In this document: piece by piece, positions 1 to 8,957 of the stretch
Layout: each line of letters begins with the position of its first letter
Position numbering within the stretch: position 1 is the first letter of the stretch
Assembly: GCF_014154935.1 (NCBI RefSeq)
Contig: NZ_JACEHH010000009.1
Coordinates: forward strand, 124,001 to 188,000
Direction of reading: 5' to 3'
DNA length: 64,000 nucleotides
DNA from: Stieleria mannarensis
Lineage (GTDB): Bacteria; Planctomycetota; Planctomycetia; Pirellulales; Pirellulaceae
The notes under the pieces: generated by a model
What the model saw: only the letters and a program-made list of their open reading frames with translations
Databases searched by the model: none
Told to the model about the DNA's origin: nothing
Position numbers and translations under genes: made by a program

Positions 1-443
1 TGACCGTTGACCAGGGCGTTCGGTGTCACCGTCCCCCCCTTAGGCTCGATCCCCTGGTCTTCGGCGCGTCGAACGAATTGCGTGATCCTTGCCCCGAGTG
101 CGCCCAGGTCGATGTTCCGATCGGCGTGATACGCGCTGTACTCACGTAACGCCCCGTAAGCCATTTGTAACGGGAACCTCGGACCGCTCCAGTCATACTG
201 TTCACAAAGATCGATGACCGTTGCGATTTTTTGCCGTCCAAATGACGGCCGGGTCTCTGCCAAGCTAAGCCCCTTTTCGACGGTATGGGCCAACAGAACG
301 ATGTCGTAATAGAGGCTTGGTTGCGCGGGTGAAAACGGACTGCCTTTCCCCCAGCGAATACAATGGAGCCAGTCGCCGAAAAGTTCGACCGGAAGCAACA
401 ACAATGATGCGAGTGCCCGAAGACGGTGCAAAATCCACTTCAT
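1..443 (-). CDS. nitroreductase-family protein of exopolysaccharide cluster, C-terminus beyond window
   Basis: The frame stays open from an ATG at 443 to the left edge (147 codons), so the gene is partial at its 3' end. The protein starts with a basic, leucine-rich segment and then carries YYDIVLLAHTVEKGLS followed by ETRPSFGRQKI. This HxxEKGL...GFG-type block is what I know from flavin-dependent nitroreductase-family proteins encoded in polysaccharide loci; the FMN-binding part would lie outside the window. The start overlaps the stop of the acetyltransferase gene by 4 nt (ATGA), so it belongs to the same operon and is probably translated by coupling. The substrate is unknown. The family call rests on motif memory and is moderate. 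Confidence 0.6.
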   Translation of the reverse strand, partial: MKWILHRLRALASLLLLPVELFGDWLHCIRWGKGSPFSPAQPSLYYDIVLLAHTVEKGLSLAETRPSFGRQKIATVIDLCEQYDWSGPRFPLQMAYGALREYSAYHADRNIDLGALGARITQFVRRAEDQGIEPKGGTVTPNALVNG

Positions 444-1054
444 GACGGGTCTCTCCCTGCCGGGGCGGTTTCTGAGAGCACACGCTCCTTTAGCCGGACC
501 GCCGGGTTTCCGCCGGCGATCACCCACGGATCCACGTCCCTGACCACGCAAGCACACGCCGCCACGACCGCACCTTCACCGATTGTGACGCCGGGGCCGA
601 CGAATGCCTGGGCCGCGACCCAAACATGGTTTTCCAACACGATCGGTGCGGTCGTCAGCGGACGTCGCAGGCTTGTCACATCATGGCTTCCGGTGCACAA
701 GAACGCGCGTTGGCTGACGGCGACTTTCGATCCGATCGTGATGCGGTTCATGCAATAACAATCGACTTGATCGCCGAGCACCGAATAGTCGCCCATGGTC
801 AGATTCCAGGGCGCCCAGATTTTGCAGGAGGGGGCGATTCGGCAACCTTCCCCGATCGTTGCACCAAAACTTCGCAACAGGGACCTGCGCCAACCATGGA
901 GCAACCATCGCGGTGTCATGCGAAATGCAACGAGCCAAACCGAAGTCCAAATCAGCCGCCGCACTCGTTCGCGACGAGAGAGTTGATCGACGTACTTCCA
1001 TTGCCGAAATCCGCTGGCACTTCCTTCGGTCACACGGTTCTTCAGTGCAATCAA
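440..1054 (-). CDS. WcaF-like hexapeptide-repeat acetyltransferase
   Basis: The 204-residue protein is a left-handed beta-helix O-acetyltransferase that probably decorates the exopolysaccharide repeat unit in the cytoplasm using acetyl-CoA. From about residue 65 there are typical hexapeptide turns (ATIGEGCRIAPSC, RITIGSKVAVSQRAFL, GVTIGEGAVVAACACV), and the catalytic histidine sits in LCTGSHD. The N-terminal basic helix region and the ending IAGGNPA match putative colanic-acid acetyltransferases of the WcaF group. The start is TTG at 1054, with AGGT about 8 nt upstream; a GTG at 1033 is an alternative. The stop overlaps the next gene by 4 nt. Confidence 0.8.
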   Translation of the reverse strand: MIALKNRVTEGSASGFRQWKYVDQLSRRERVRRLIWTSVWLVAFRMTPRWLLHGWRRSLLRSFGATIGEGCRIAPSCKIWAPWNLTMGDYSVLGDQVDCYCMNRITIGSKVAVSQRAFLCTGSHDVTSLRRPLTTAPIVLENHVWVAAQAFVGPGVTIGEGAVVAACACVVRDVDPWVIAGGNPAVRLKERVLSETAPAGRDPS

Positions 1055-1128
1055 TCGTCGTACCTACAGTGAGTGTTTAGGAAACAGGTGTTCGATCGGT
1101 GTGTGCTATCGGCCGAACCGACCTTGAG

Positions 1129-2286
1129 TCAAACGCGGGCATACGCACCGTCGCCGGATCGACACGCCGCCATGTTTTCGAGCAGAAAGCCTTGCCCATC
1201 CGCCCGCAGACGATCGACCGCCGGATCGACAGCCGACCAATCGATCGGCTCCTTCGCCAGCCTGTCGGCCGACTCGACATCGTTCGCATCGATTAACCGT
1301 TCTTCCAATCCCACCGACCGAAGCAGATGTTCCAGCCGGGCGCTCAGCTTGGACCTCGTCCCCGGCAACTTGACAGCGATGAATGGACGACGAAAGAGGA
1401 TGCTAAAGACCGTCGCATGGAACGAGTTGGTAAGCACCAGCCTGGAGGCCGACAGGTTGGTCAACCAGGCACACGGCCCGCCGGACACGGGAGTCCCAAT
1501 CTCTTTCCAACGTCGCAACGGGTTGTAACCGCTGACGACTTTTGCCCGCAGCGTCTTTTTCAGCTGCTCGGCCAATCTTGGGAACCCCGTACCGGATCGC
1601 AGCACATAGGAAAATATTGCGTGCGATGTCACGATCGTGTCCTCGTCGATCAGGGCAGAGTAATCGCGGATCAGAAAGGTCGGATCGGGTAGGCAGCGGA
1701 CCGGCCTGCCGACCAACAATTCGGCAAACGCTGCGCCGCCTCGCTCACGGATCGAGATCGCATCGAAGCGCTCGAGGAAACGTTTCACATCTCGGTGAAA
1801 GACGCTGGGGAGTTCGTTCGAGCCGAAACTCGCGGCATAGGAAATCCGACGCCTTGCCGTTGCACGGAAGTTGAGGAAGTAGACCGGGTCCAATCCGAAT
1901 TGCGGCGAAGGGTTCCAAATCTGGTCGCTCCCGCAGATGAGCAGATCGTATTGCAACCCGGCCGAATCCAATTCCTCCGGAGAACGCCAGATCGGTCCAT
2001 CGATGCCAAGTCTCGACGTCCGAAATTCATCCAACGCGGTCAGCGCCTGACGGTGGAACAAATGGGAACGCAGCTTGGAATATTGCAGGAAAAGCGACTT
2101 CAAATTGGTCCGGATCCCGTCGGCACTCAGGTCAACGGCAAACTTTCCTTCCTCGACATAGCGAGGGTGATAGTTGATGAATTCAGCATCGACACCTTGC
2201 TTGATCAACCATGAGCGCAGTGCATACGCCTGAAGCAATGCTCCGTAGTTGTTACTAAAGTGAAACGTAAGCAATCCGACTTTCAT
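1129..2286 (-). CDS. polysaccharide pyruvyl transferase family protein
   Basis: The 385-residue protein begins MKVGLLTFHFSNNYGALLQAY, the hallmark N-terminus of the CsaB/ExoV-type polysaccharide pyruvyl transferase family, which adds ketal pyruvate from PEP to glycan sugars or does related transfers. Internal features fit: LLICGSDQIWNP at about residues 90-100 and a C-terminal CAWLTNLSASRLVLTNSFHATVFSILF segment (split here only as a description), where the NSFHA block is the family donor-site motif. I chose the ATG at 2286 because GAGGA lies 6 nt upstream and the homologous N-terminus starts exactly there; the frame is open further upstream but that part is junk. It lies 95 bp after the GT4 gene in the operon. 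Confidence 0.85.
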   Translation of the reverse strand: MKVGLLTFHFSNNYGALLQAYALRSWLIKQGVDAEFINYHPRYVEEGKFAVDLSADGIRTNLKSLFLQYSKLRSHLFHRQALTALDEFRTSRLGIDGPIWRSPEELDSAGLQYDLLICGSDQIWNPSPQFGLDPVYFLNFRATARRRISYAASFGSNELPSVFHRDVKRFLERFDAISIRERGGAAFAELLVGRPVRCLPDPTFLIRDYSALIDEDTIVTSHAIFSYVLRSGTGFPRLAEQLKKTLRAKVVSGYNPLRRWKEIGTPVSGGPCAWLTNLSASRLVLTNSFHATVFSILFRRPFIAVKLPGTRSKLSARLEHLLRSVGLEERLIDANDVESADRLAKEPIDWSAVDPAVDRLRADGQGFLLENMAACRSGDGAYARV

Positions 2287-2381
2287 CGTTTGTCCTCGGG
2301 GTTGATCCATATCCGAACAGGTCCCGCCGGAATCCCTCGGGATCGGAATTCCACACGGTTCGATTGGCCAGTGCCCGGCAG

Positions 2382-3596
2382 CTAACCTGCGAGCGCTTGA
2401 ACGAGATTTTGAGCGGCAGCCTGAGGCAAGAAGTAACGACGAAAGCAGGACAAGCAGTCTTCGGCCTTCATCGCCCCGAGATGGGCTTTCGGGTCCAGCC
2501 AAGCTTCGAGCAACTGCTGCGTCCCGTCCAGCGAGTCGGGTCTTGCGATCCCGGCATTGGAATCAGAGATTTCTTTCCAGATATTGACTTGGTCCGAAAC
2601 CAGCACCGGTTTTCCGCACGCCAAGGCTTCCACGACGGCAATCCCAAAATTCTCTTGATGGCTCGGCAAGACAAAGGCATCACAGCCGTAGAATGCGCCC
2701 CATTTGGCATCGTCACGCAACATGCCGGGAAAGTGGACACCGGGGACACCGGAATCCGCTCGAGCACCGGACCGGGCTAGTCCGAGTTGTTGTGCGAGTT
2801 GTTGCATCTCGGTCGCATAAGCGGATTCTTTGGGGCCGGCGATCACCAGCGCCGGCATCGCACCAGACGACGCGTTTGCGGCGACCTTGGCGTACGCTCG
2901 CAGAAGAAGATCCACTCCCTTTTTGGGGTGGATTCGGCTGAGGAACAATAAGTATCGCTGATCGCCGAGTGTCGGACATTCGCGTCGAAACGCACGCTCC
3001 ATTTGACCGTTTCTCGGCGGCGGCGCAGGGACTCCGTAACCGATATTGGTTTCTCGTTGTGGTCGATAGGGTCGAAAGGTCTCTCGCGCCAATTCAAGCT
3101 CGCGTTGGCAGGTAAACAGAATCCCGTCGGCCTGTGAAATCACTCGGTTTTCGATGGTTTTCCAATACAACCAGTTGCGATATGCCTTGAGCCTTCGCGA
3201 CGGGGTTCGTTGAAACCAGGGATCGAGCATCCCGTGCGGCATCACATAAACCCTTGGTATGTTCGTGGTTTTTTTTCGTTTCAAACCAGCCACCGCGCGT
3301 GAGACGGCGAACGAATGATAGAGCCAGAGGCCGTTGGTGACGACGGCGTCGTACTGCGGCAAGGATTCGATCAACCAGCGATGAAGATGACGTGAGTAAG
3401 ACCAAGGGCCGCGTCGCGCTCCCAAGCGAATCACGGGAAAGGAGTCTTGCATGTCATAGGTGGCATCCCTGCCGTCGAGGCAAACGACATCACTTCGGTA
3501 CCCCAATGACTCGATCTCGGGGAGCGTATTCCGGATCCCCTGGCACACCCCTCCCGTATTGGGATTCATCGATGAAACTACGTGAAGCATTCTCAT
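2382..3596 (-). CDS. GT4-family glycosyltransferase
   Basis: This 404-residue retaining glycosyltransferase has the GT-B fold: an N-terminal Rossmann domain (MLHVVSSMNPNTGGVCQGI) with MPHGMLDPWF at about residue 145, and a donor-binding C-terminal domain with FLSRIHPKKGVDLLL and PSHQENFGIAVVEALACGKP, the E-x7-E region that binds the nucleotide sugar. It would add one sugar of the repeat unit on undecaprenyl diphosphate at the inner face of the membrane. The ATG at 3596 overlaps the stop of the upstream gene (ATGA). Donor and acceptor cannot be read from sequence. Confidence 0.88.
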   Translation of the reverse strand: MRMLHVVSSMNPNTGGVCQGIRNTLPEIESLGYRSDVVCLDGRDATYDMQDSFPVIRLGARRGPWSYSRHLHRWLIESLPQYDAVVTNGLWLYHSFAVSRAVAGLKRKKTTNIPRVYVMPHGMLDPWFQRTPSRRLKAYRNWLYWKTIENRVISQADGILFTCQRELELARETFRPYRPQRETNIGYGVPAPPPRNGQMERAFRRECPTLGDQRYLLFLSRIHPKKGVDLLLRAYAKVAANASSGAMPALVIAGPKESAYATEMQQLAQQLGLARSGARADSGVPGVHFPGMLRDDAKWGAFYGCDAFVLPSHQENFGIAVVEALACGKPVLVSDQVNIWKEISDSNAGIARPDSLDGTQQLLEAWLDPKAHLGAMKAEDCLSCFRRYFLPQAAAQNLVQALAG

Positions 3597-4777
3597 TGCG
3601 GCACCTCCGATTCAGCCTGCCAGGATTCCAGGACGCGTTTGTAGATCGTTTCGTAGGCGTCCAATGCGTTCTTGGTCGTAAATTTCCCCGCATGTTCCAA
3701 ACCGCGTCGAATACGCGTTTCACGCTCAGCGGCTGAGAGGTGAAGCAGGGAAATGATTTGTTGGGCTCCCTCCTCGGCCCATGATTCGTCTGACGCCGAC
3801 TTGCGTCGCAAGTAGCTCGCCGCGTCACCGCCGACTTCGGTCATCGGCGCCGCATCGGTCGTCAGAACAAGTGTTCCGCACGCCAATGCTTCGGCGATCG
3901 GCCAGCCGAAACCTTCTTCAAGGCTGGGGAACAGAAACAACGCGGCTCGGTTGTATGCCGCGATCACTTCCTCGTTGGAACATCCCGACAAGAAGCGTAC
4001 CGTTCCGCCGTTGGGCATCTTCCGAGCCGAAGCCCGCAACCTATCGCCGGGCTCGGCCCCGACCATCCAGAGTGGAATGGGGCGCTCGGTGCGCTCCGAA
4101 TAAGCACGGTAGAGCTCGATGACCCCTTCACGGTTCTTGTACCACTGGCTTCCCCCGACGTGCAGCAGAAAGCCGGTTTCTTCCTCGCCATGCAAACGCG
4201 ATTTCAGGATTTCCCTGCTCGTCTGGTCGTCAAGAACGCGGAAGTCGCCATTTAATCCTAAATGAACCGCTTCGGTCGACTGCGGGGTTCCCAGCGTCAG
4301 TCGTTGCAGGTCCTGGTTGGTCGCATGAGAGATACTCACGAAATGGGAGCCCTTGGAAAAGCCGCGGCGGATCAAATGCTGATAGAGCCTGCCGGACCAC
4401 TTCGTCGGATTCTCGGGGAATTGTCCGAGTGCCGATCGCAACGCCAAAAAATCGTTGCAGTGAATCACATGTGGTCGTTGGGTTATCTTCGGTACCCACA
4501 TCCCCAGCGCTTGGTCGGTGACGACAAACACCGTTCCCTGAGGTTGATTGCGAACGTTCTTTGCGAGCGACCAAGGATAGATCAGGTACTGGTCTAAATA
4601 GCCAAGCCACTTGCGGAGCGCTGCCCAGCGGGGCGCGTATCGACCGAGAAACGGTCTCGAAGTCCAGTAGCTGACACGATGCCCTTTGGATTTCATGCCT
4701 TCGCCAAACATCCGTGCCAGACGCGGCATGCTGGACGATTGCAACCACTCCGGATGGGTTAGAAAAACGATGTTCAT
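3593..4777 (-). CDS. GT4-family glycosyltransferase
   Basis: This 394-residue GT-B glycosyltransferase starts MNIVFLTHPEW, typical for the acceptor-domain strand of GT4 enzymes. The C-terminal half has LLHVGGSQWYKNREGVIELY and FPSLEEGFGWPIAEALACG, the nucleotide-sugar site. It should act in repeat-unit assembly. The start is ambiguous: a GTG at 4813 overlaps the upstream acyltransferase stop by 4 nt (GTGA), like other junctions here, and would add 12 residues; I prefer ATG 4777 because the conserved fold starts there and GAGG lies about 12 nt upstream. The end overlaps the next GT4 gene by 4 nt. Confidence 0.87.
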   Translation of the reverse strand: MNIVFLTHPEWLQSSSMPRLARMFGEGMKSKGHRVSYWTSRPFLGRYAPRWAALRKWLGYLDQYLIYPWSLAKNVRNQPQGTVFVVTDQALGMWVPKITQRPHVIHCNDFLALRSALGQFPENPTKWSGRLYQHLIRRGFSKGSHFVSISHATNQDLQRLTLGTPQSTEAVHLGLNGDFRVLDDQTSREILKSRLHGEEETGFLLHVGGSQWYKNREGVIELYRAYSERTERPIPLWMVGAEPGDRLRASARKMPNGGTVRFLSGCSNEEVIAAYNRAALFLFPSLEEGFGWPIAEALACGTLVLTTDAAPMTEVGGDAASYLRRKSASDESWAEEGAQQIISLLHLSAAERETRIRRGLEHAGKFTTKNALDAYETIYKRVLESWQAESEVPQ

Positions 4778-4809
4778 CTGCTCGTTACGCCTCACTTGAT
4801 CCACTGGGC

Positions 4810-6054
4810 TCACTTCACGATCGGTGTCACTGAAAGGGGATTGCCCGACTCCATTGTCCGGTTCGCCGGGGCTGGGGTTTCATTGTCGGGGTGCGTTCCA
4901 GGTTTGTCGGACGCGACTGTCTGGGCCGTCGCGTTGGAGCCGTCGCGGGCAGGGGCACGCGACGCCCAACGTTTGGCGAGTTGACGTGCCCAAGCGTGAC
5001 TCGGGTTCTCGAACGCCTTGAAAAAGCACCAGGCGAATGGGATGGCGGAAAACGTAGCCAGCGTCGGTACGAGGAAACTTTCCGGTTTCGACCCGAAATA
5101 CTCCACCCAAATCGTTCCGCCGACTTTGAACAAAGGGAAATGGATCAGATAAAGCGAATAGGAAATTGTCCCCAACGCCGTCAAAGGCTTGACCCATCGT
5201 GCTTCCTCGTCCAGCCAACCTGCCCCATCGGTAATCAGCCACCAGAGCAGGAGAAATGCGCCTAGTCCCCAGCCGTAGTCAAGGTAAAAATGATCCGCCC
5301 CAACCAATCCAAGGGCAGGGGTGACGGTGACGGAAAAGATCATCAGCGTGCTGTGCCATTTCGTCCAAACCGGCAATTCCCCCCGCATGTACTTTTCGGC
5401 AAGCCAGGCACCGCTATTCCAAATGATCGCGTACTTGAAAAATGCCCCCTCCGCGATGCTCAGGCCTTGGAAGTGCAGGATCCATCCGACCGAAGTGCAG
5501 ACCAGGGTGAACCCCAAACAGGCTCGCATCCCACGATGCAAGAAAATCAACAACAGCAGGGGGTAAACGAGGTAGAACTCCGCCTCGACCGGGATGGACC
5601 AGAGCGACGGATTGAGATCGATTTGTCCGCCATCGGCAAACCAATTCTGCAGCAGTAACGTGCTCCACAGATAGCTCGATTCGAACTTGGGTTCACCCCG
5701 AGACGCCAAACCGAGTAACACCGTCGCGACGTAGCACAAGATAAGCGTGACCAGATACGCCGGATAGATCCTGAAAAACCTGCGGATGCCGTATGCGGAC
5801 CTGTCAACCATTCCGCCTCTCTTGGCCTGGGGCAGATGAATGCAAAATCCGCTGAGTACAAAGAACAACATGACCAGGGAGCTCAGCTGCGAAACGGGCA
5901 ACGATGCCCAGCTCAACCAGCGGTCCAGGTTGGAATAGTTCTCTGCGTGGCTCTGGATCTCACGGAAGCCGACCCACAAGTCGACCCGGGAGTGATACCA
6001 AACCACGCCGAGTGCGGCCAAGCCACGCAGAACGTCAATTGCAGGGAGATTCAC
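4810..6054 (-). CDS. acyltransferase-3 family integral membrane O-acyltransferase
   Basis: The 414-residue protein has the OafA/YrhL-type signature at its start (AIDVLRGLAALGVVWYHS, with the RG and the membrane-embedded His) and about ten hydrophobic segments. The second conserved block is RFFRIYPAYLVTL. These enzymes move acetyl or succinyl groups across the membrane onto surface glycans. The last 60 residues are polar and low in complexity. GTG at 6054 overlaps the stop of the Wzy-like gene (GTGA), indicating coupled translation. Together with the WcaF-like and pyruvyl transferase genes it implies a heavily decorated polymer. Confidence 0.87.
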   Translation of the reverse strand: MNLPAIDVLRGLAALGVVWYHSRVDLWVGFREIQSHAENYSNLDRWLSWASLPVSQLSSLVMLFFVLSGFCIHLPQAKRGGMVDRSAYGIRRFFRIYPAYLVTLILCYVATVLLGLASRGEPKFESSYLWSTLLLQNWFADGGQIDLNPSLWSIPVEAEFYLVYPLLLLIFLHRGMRACLGFTLVCTSVGWILHFQGLSIAEGAFFKYAIIWNSGAWLAEKYMRGELPVWTKWHSTLMIFSVTVTPALGLVGADHFYLDYGWGLGAFLLLWWLITDGAGWLDEEARWVKPLTALGTISYSLYLIHFPLFKVGGTIWVEYFGSKPESFLVPTLATFSAIPFAWCFFKAFENPSHAWARQLAKRWASRAPARDGSNATAQTVASDKPGTHPDNETPAPANRTMESGNPLSVTPIVK

Positions 6055-7601
6055 GCGTTCGTCCCCAACTGGACTGAATCAGACGCACGACCAGAATCGG
6101 CGATTCGTGGACGCGCCGCCGGACGTCCCCCAACCCGTCGTGCCCCGTTGCGTTGCGGCCGAGCGGGGCTGAGACGTCGACGAACATTCTTGGTGGAAAC
6201 CAAACACAGCCCGCAGGCGATCACCAACGATCCCAACGAGGTCGTTTGTCCCCACTGCCCCATCACCATGAACTGGGATGCCGGCACGAGCATCGGTAAC
6301 GCCTCGAAATGGCGATACAACATCGATCGGAATGTTCGCCAGCCGATGAAGGTAAGCAATAAGATCCTGAACGCGAGGATCGGAAAACCAAGCAACACGC
6401 CTCCTTCGGCGAGAACCCGTCCCCACTCTCCTTCCGATTCACCAAACCCACGTTCTCCGGTCAACAGTTTCTGTCCCGCTTGTGTCGAGATCCCGGTCCC
6501 TGACCCGATCACATTGACATAGTTAAAGGGGCCAAAGATGCCTCCGAAGACACGCCCAAAGACGGCACGCTCCATGCCGCCGTTTTGCGTCGTTGCACTT
6601 TTCCAACGAACGCCGAACGCGGCAAAGGCTTCCGATGTTCCCGGCGTATTCAAGACGATCAGAATTGCGACGACGACACCAAACGCCGCTCGACCGAGCA
6701 ATCGAGGTGTCAACGCACCGCTTGCCAACAACGCCACACACCCCGCACTGGCAACCAACAGTTCTCCGAATAGCAATGAACGGCTAATTGAAAACGGAAT
6801 GGCCAGCAGAATTGCACCACCGGAAAGCCCCATCAGCACGAAAGGCAGCTTTCGCCGGCAGAGAAGATAAAACCAGGCGGCACAAAACATCGGATACAAC
6901 TGTGCGGGGCCGGTGATGAAGCTGAAGGTCCCTGGAGGCCGGAATTTTCCGAGCGCTCCGGAGAACCCCGCCCCTTCCAGACTTCCCCCCAATCCACGAT
7001 TTACCCAGGCACTCTGCGGTGAATAAAATTGAGCGATCAACAAAAGTGTGAACGGAATGGAAATCCAAAGTGCCGTTTTGCACAGGCGGTCGAGGTCTTC
7101 ACGACGCAAGACACGAGCGATGATGAAGATCATCGGCACGTGCAGGAAATCACAGCGAATGCCATAAGTTGCGATGATCAGATTGCCATGACCCGCTGTC
7201 GTGGCCATGATCCAACTCAATGGGCCGAGAATCACAAGCGCCGGCATAAAGATATTCTTCGGCCACACGCCCTGTTTCAGCGCGAGCCAATAAATCGCCA
7301 ACGCGACCGGATCACGGACGATCAACAACGGCGTCGCCAAACTGGGCAAAAACCAGCGCCGCAATCCGCCTTCGATCAGCCACAAAATCAGATACGTCCA
7401 GACCCCCATTCGAATCAACCGAAACGGATCGGAATGTCCCCGGGGCGGTCGCTGCTCGCAGGTCGGTCGCTGTTCGCAGGTCGGTCGCTGTTCGCAGGTC
7501 GGTCGCTGTTCGCCGCGACTCACCGATGCACGATCCGTTTCTGACAAAACGGGCGTCTTCACCTTGGCCGGACAATCAGTGTGACCATGATCGAAATTCA
7601 C
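6051..7601 (-). CDS. Wzy-like O-antigen/exopolysaccharide polymerase, multi-pass membrane protein
   Basis: After a polar N-terminus the protein has about ten to twelve hydrophobic segments, beginning near GVWTYLILWLIEGG, with a long periplasmic loop in the second half (KSATTQNGGMERAVFGRVFG) that precedes FGESEGEWGRVLAEGG. This is the layout of the Wzy/WaaL/O-antigen ligase superfamily, and it is the only polymerase candidate in the operon. The start is uncertain: GTG 7601 has AGAGGT about 12 nt upstream and follows the upstream stop; ATG 7409 would remove the polar N-terminus, which includes a small repeat (EQRPTC three times). Polymerase rather than ligase is inferred from the operon context. 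Confidence 0.78.
   Translation of the reverse strand: MNFDHGHTDCPAKVKTPVLSETDRASVSRGEQRPTCEQRPTCEQRPTCEQRPPRGHSDPFRLIRMGVWTYLILWLIEGGLRRWFLPSLATPLLIVRDPVALAIYWLALKQGVWPKNIFMPALVILGPLSWIMATTAGHGNLIIATYGIRCDFLHVPMIFIIARVLRREDLDRLCKTALWISIPFTLLLIAQFYSPQSAWVNRGLGGSLEGAGFSGALGKFRPPGTFSFITGPAQLYPMFCAAWFYLLCRRKLPFVLMGLSGGAILLAIPFSISRSLLFGELLVASAGCVALLASGALTPRLLGRAAFGVVVAILIVLNTPGTSEAFAAFGVRWKSATTQNGGMERAVFGRVFGGIFGPFNYVNVIGSGTGISTQAGQKLLTGERGFGESEGEWGRVLAEGGVLLGFPILAFRILLLTFIGWRTFRSMLYRHFEALPMLVPASQFMVMGQWGQTTSLGSLVIACGLCLVSTKNVRRRLSPARPQRNGARRVGGRPAARPRIADSGRASDSVQLGTNA
7447..7517. repeat. 18-bp tandem repeat inside the polymerase N-terminus
   Basis: The unit GGTCGCTGTTCGCAGGTC occurs three times in a row (first copy with one C for T) and a partial fourth copy follows. 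On the coding strand it encodes EQRPTC. It lies in the polar extension before the first membrane segment, so copy-number change would stay in frame. Confidence 0.9.
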
Positions 7602-7606
7602 GAAAC

Positions 7607-8875
7607 CTATGCGACCTCTGTCGTGGCGGTGCAAGCTGTCGCTGCGGCAACTACCTGTTCGCGATAGCTTTCCCAACTGACCTCGGCCGCCTTAGCGACT
7701 GCGGCTCGAGACATCGCAATCAGCAGGTCGCGGTCGCGTTCGAGTCGCCGTAGATTTGATGCGATGGCTTCCGGATCTCGGCACGGCACCAAGAACCCGG
7801 CCCGACCATCCTGGACCAAGTCTTCGGCCCCCGCATTTTTCGTGACGATAATCGGTAGGCCGCAGGCGAGTGCCTCCTGCTGCACCTGGGCCCTTCCTTC
7901 GACGATCGACGGTAGAACAAACACGTCCATCGAACGCATCAGTTGCAGCACTTGATGGTGTGGCCTGGTCTTATGGTGGACGAATTTGGCGTACTGTTTG
8001 AAATAGAACTCCAGCCCGGCGATGGGGCTGCCCATCACGTGAAGTTCAAATCTCCGCTCGTCGAGCTGTTTCATTGCCTCGAACAGATCAGCCAATCCCT
8101 TTCTTTGGGTCATCCCGCCGGCAAACAGAATTTTCAGCGGCCGGTTCGGTTGGCGTTCTTCGACTGGACGTTCGGTCGGCTCAATCTCTGCATCAATCAC
8201 CGGACTTCCGAACGGAATCACATGGACCGGTTTCGCAGCAGTCGCATGGTGCTGCAATGAATCTTTCACGAATTCACTGGGACAGATGATTGTGTCTGCG
8301 AGTTCTAATTCTGCATCCTTGCGATCACACATCGCCGCGGAATCTCGGTTTCCGACCAATGTTTTCTCCCATTCGGGCAGACGCTCCGCTTCCTCACTCA
8401 ACAACCGTTTTGAAGTCCGCCAATGGGCAATCGGAAGGTCATAAATGCAACGCAATCCGTAGCGTTTGGCGGTCCGAAAGGTCTCGACCGCAGCGGCTTC
8501 ATAACAATAGACCACATCAAACTGGAATGCTTTGGCGGCAACCCGGCGGGCGACGGCCTTGTCGATTGCACGGTAGACTGCGTCGACGCAAAACAGGCCC
8601 GATTCCTGTTTCAGTAATCGAGTACTGCCAAGCCGCTGTGCGAGCAAGCGTCCCGTTTCCCGCCACGGGTGCAGATGCAACCGCGAACGCAAACGCGCGT
8701 CGTACGTCCGTCGCCGGATTTCAGCGGCCCCGGGTAGCGCGGCCAACTGGGCAAACGAATTACCACCGCATGCCGCGATTCCCAGATGCAGTTCCGAGAG
8801 GCAGTCGGCGTCAAAGAACGCCATCGCCGCTTGGCGGACAAAGTTATTTCCGGTCGGGTGAGCGAGTAAGATCAT
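7607..8875 (-). CDS. GT4-family glycosyltransferase
   Basis: This 422-residue GT-B enzyme begins MILLAHPTGNNFVRQAA and has the C-terminal donor-site pattern PSIVEGRAQVQQEALACGLP, then AGEDLV-like residues and GFLVPCRDPEAIA. The mid-region FAGGMTQRKGLADLFEAM is the usual start of the GT4 donor domain. In the nucleotide-sugar site the usual EGFG is replaced by EGRAQVQQE, which is a known variant. The start is the ATG at 8875 with GAGGC upstream. It lies 82 bp after the previous GT4 gene. Confidence 0.87.
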   Translation of the reverse strand: MILLAHPTGNNFVRQAAMAFFDADCLSELHLGIAACGGNSFAQLAALPGAAEIRRRTYDARLRSRLHLHPWRETGRLLAQRLGSTRLLKQESGLFCVDAVYRAIDKAVARRVAAKAFQFDVVYCYEAAAVETFRTAKRYGLRCIYDLPIAHWRTSKRLLSEEAERLPEWEKTLVGNRDSAAMCDRKDAELELADTIICPSEFVKDSLQHHATAAKPVHVIPFGSPVIDAEIEPTERPVEERQPNRPLKILFAGGMTQRKGLADLFEAMKQLDERRFELHVMGSPIAGLEFYFKQYAKFVHHKTRPHHQVLQLMRSMDVFVLPSIVEGRAQVQQEALACGLPIIVTKNAGAEDLVQDGRAGFLVPCRDPEAIASNLRRLERDRDLLIAMSRAAVAKAAEVSWESYREQVVAAATACTATTEVA

Positions 8876-8957
8876 AAACAGAATGCCTCGAGTGGCGACA
8901 ATACAGAAACGTCAAGATGAATTCGGACGACGGCGGTTGGGCAGCCCAACGGGCCAA

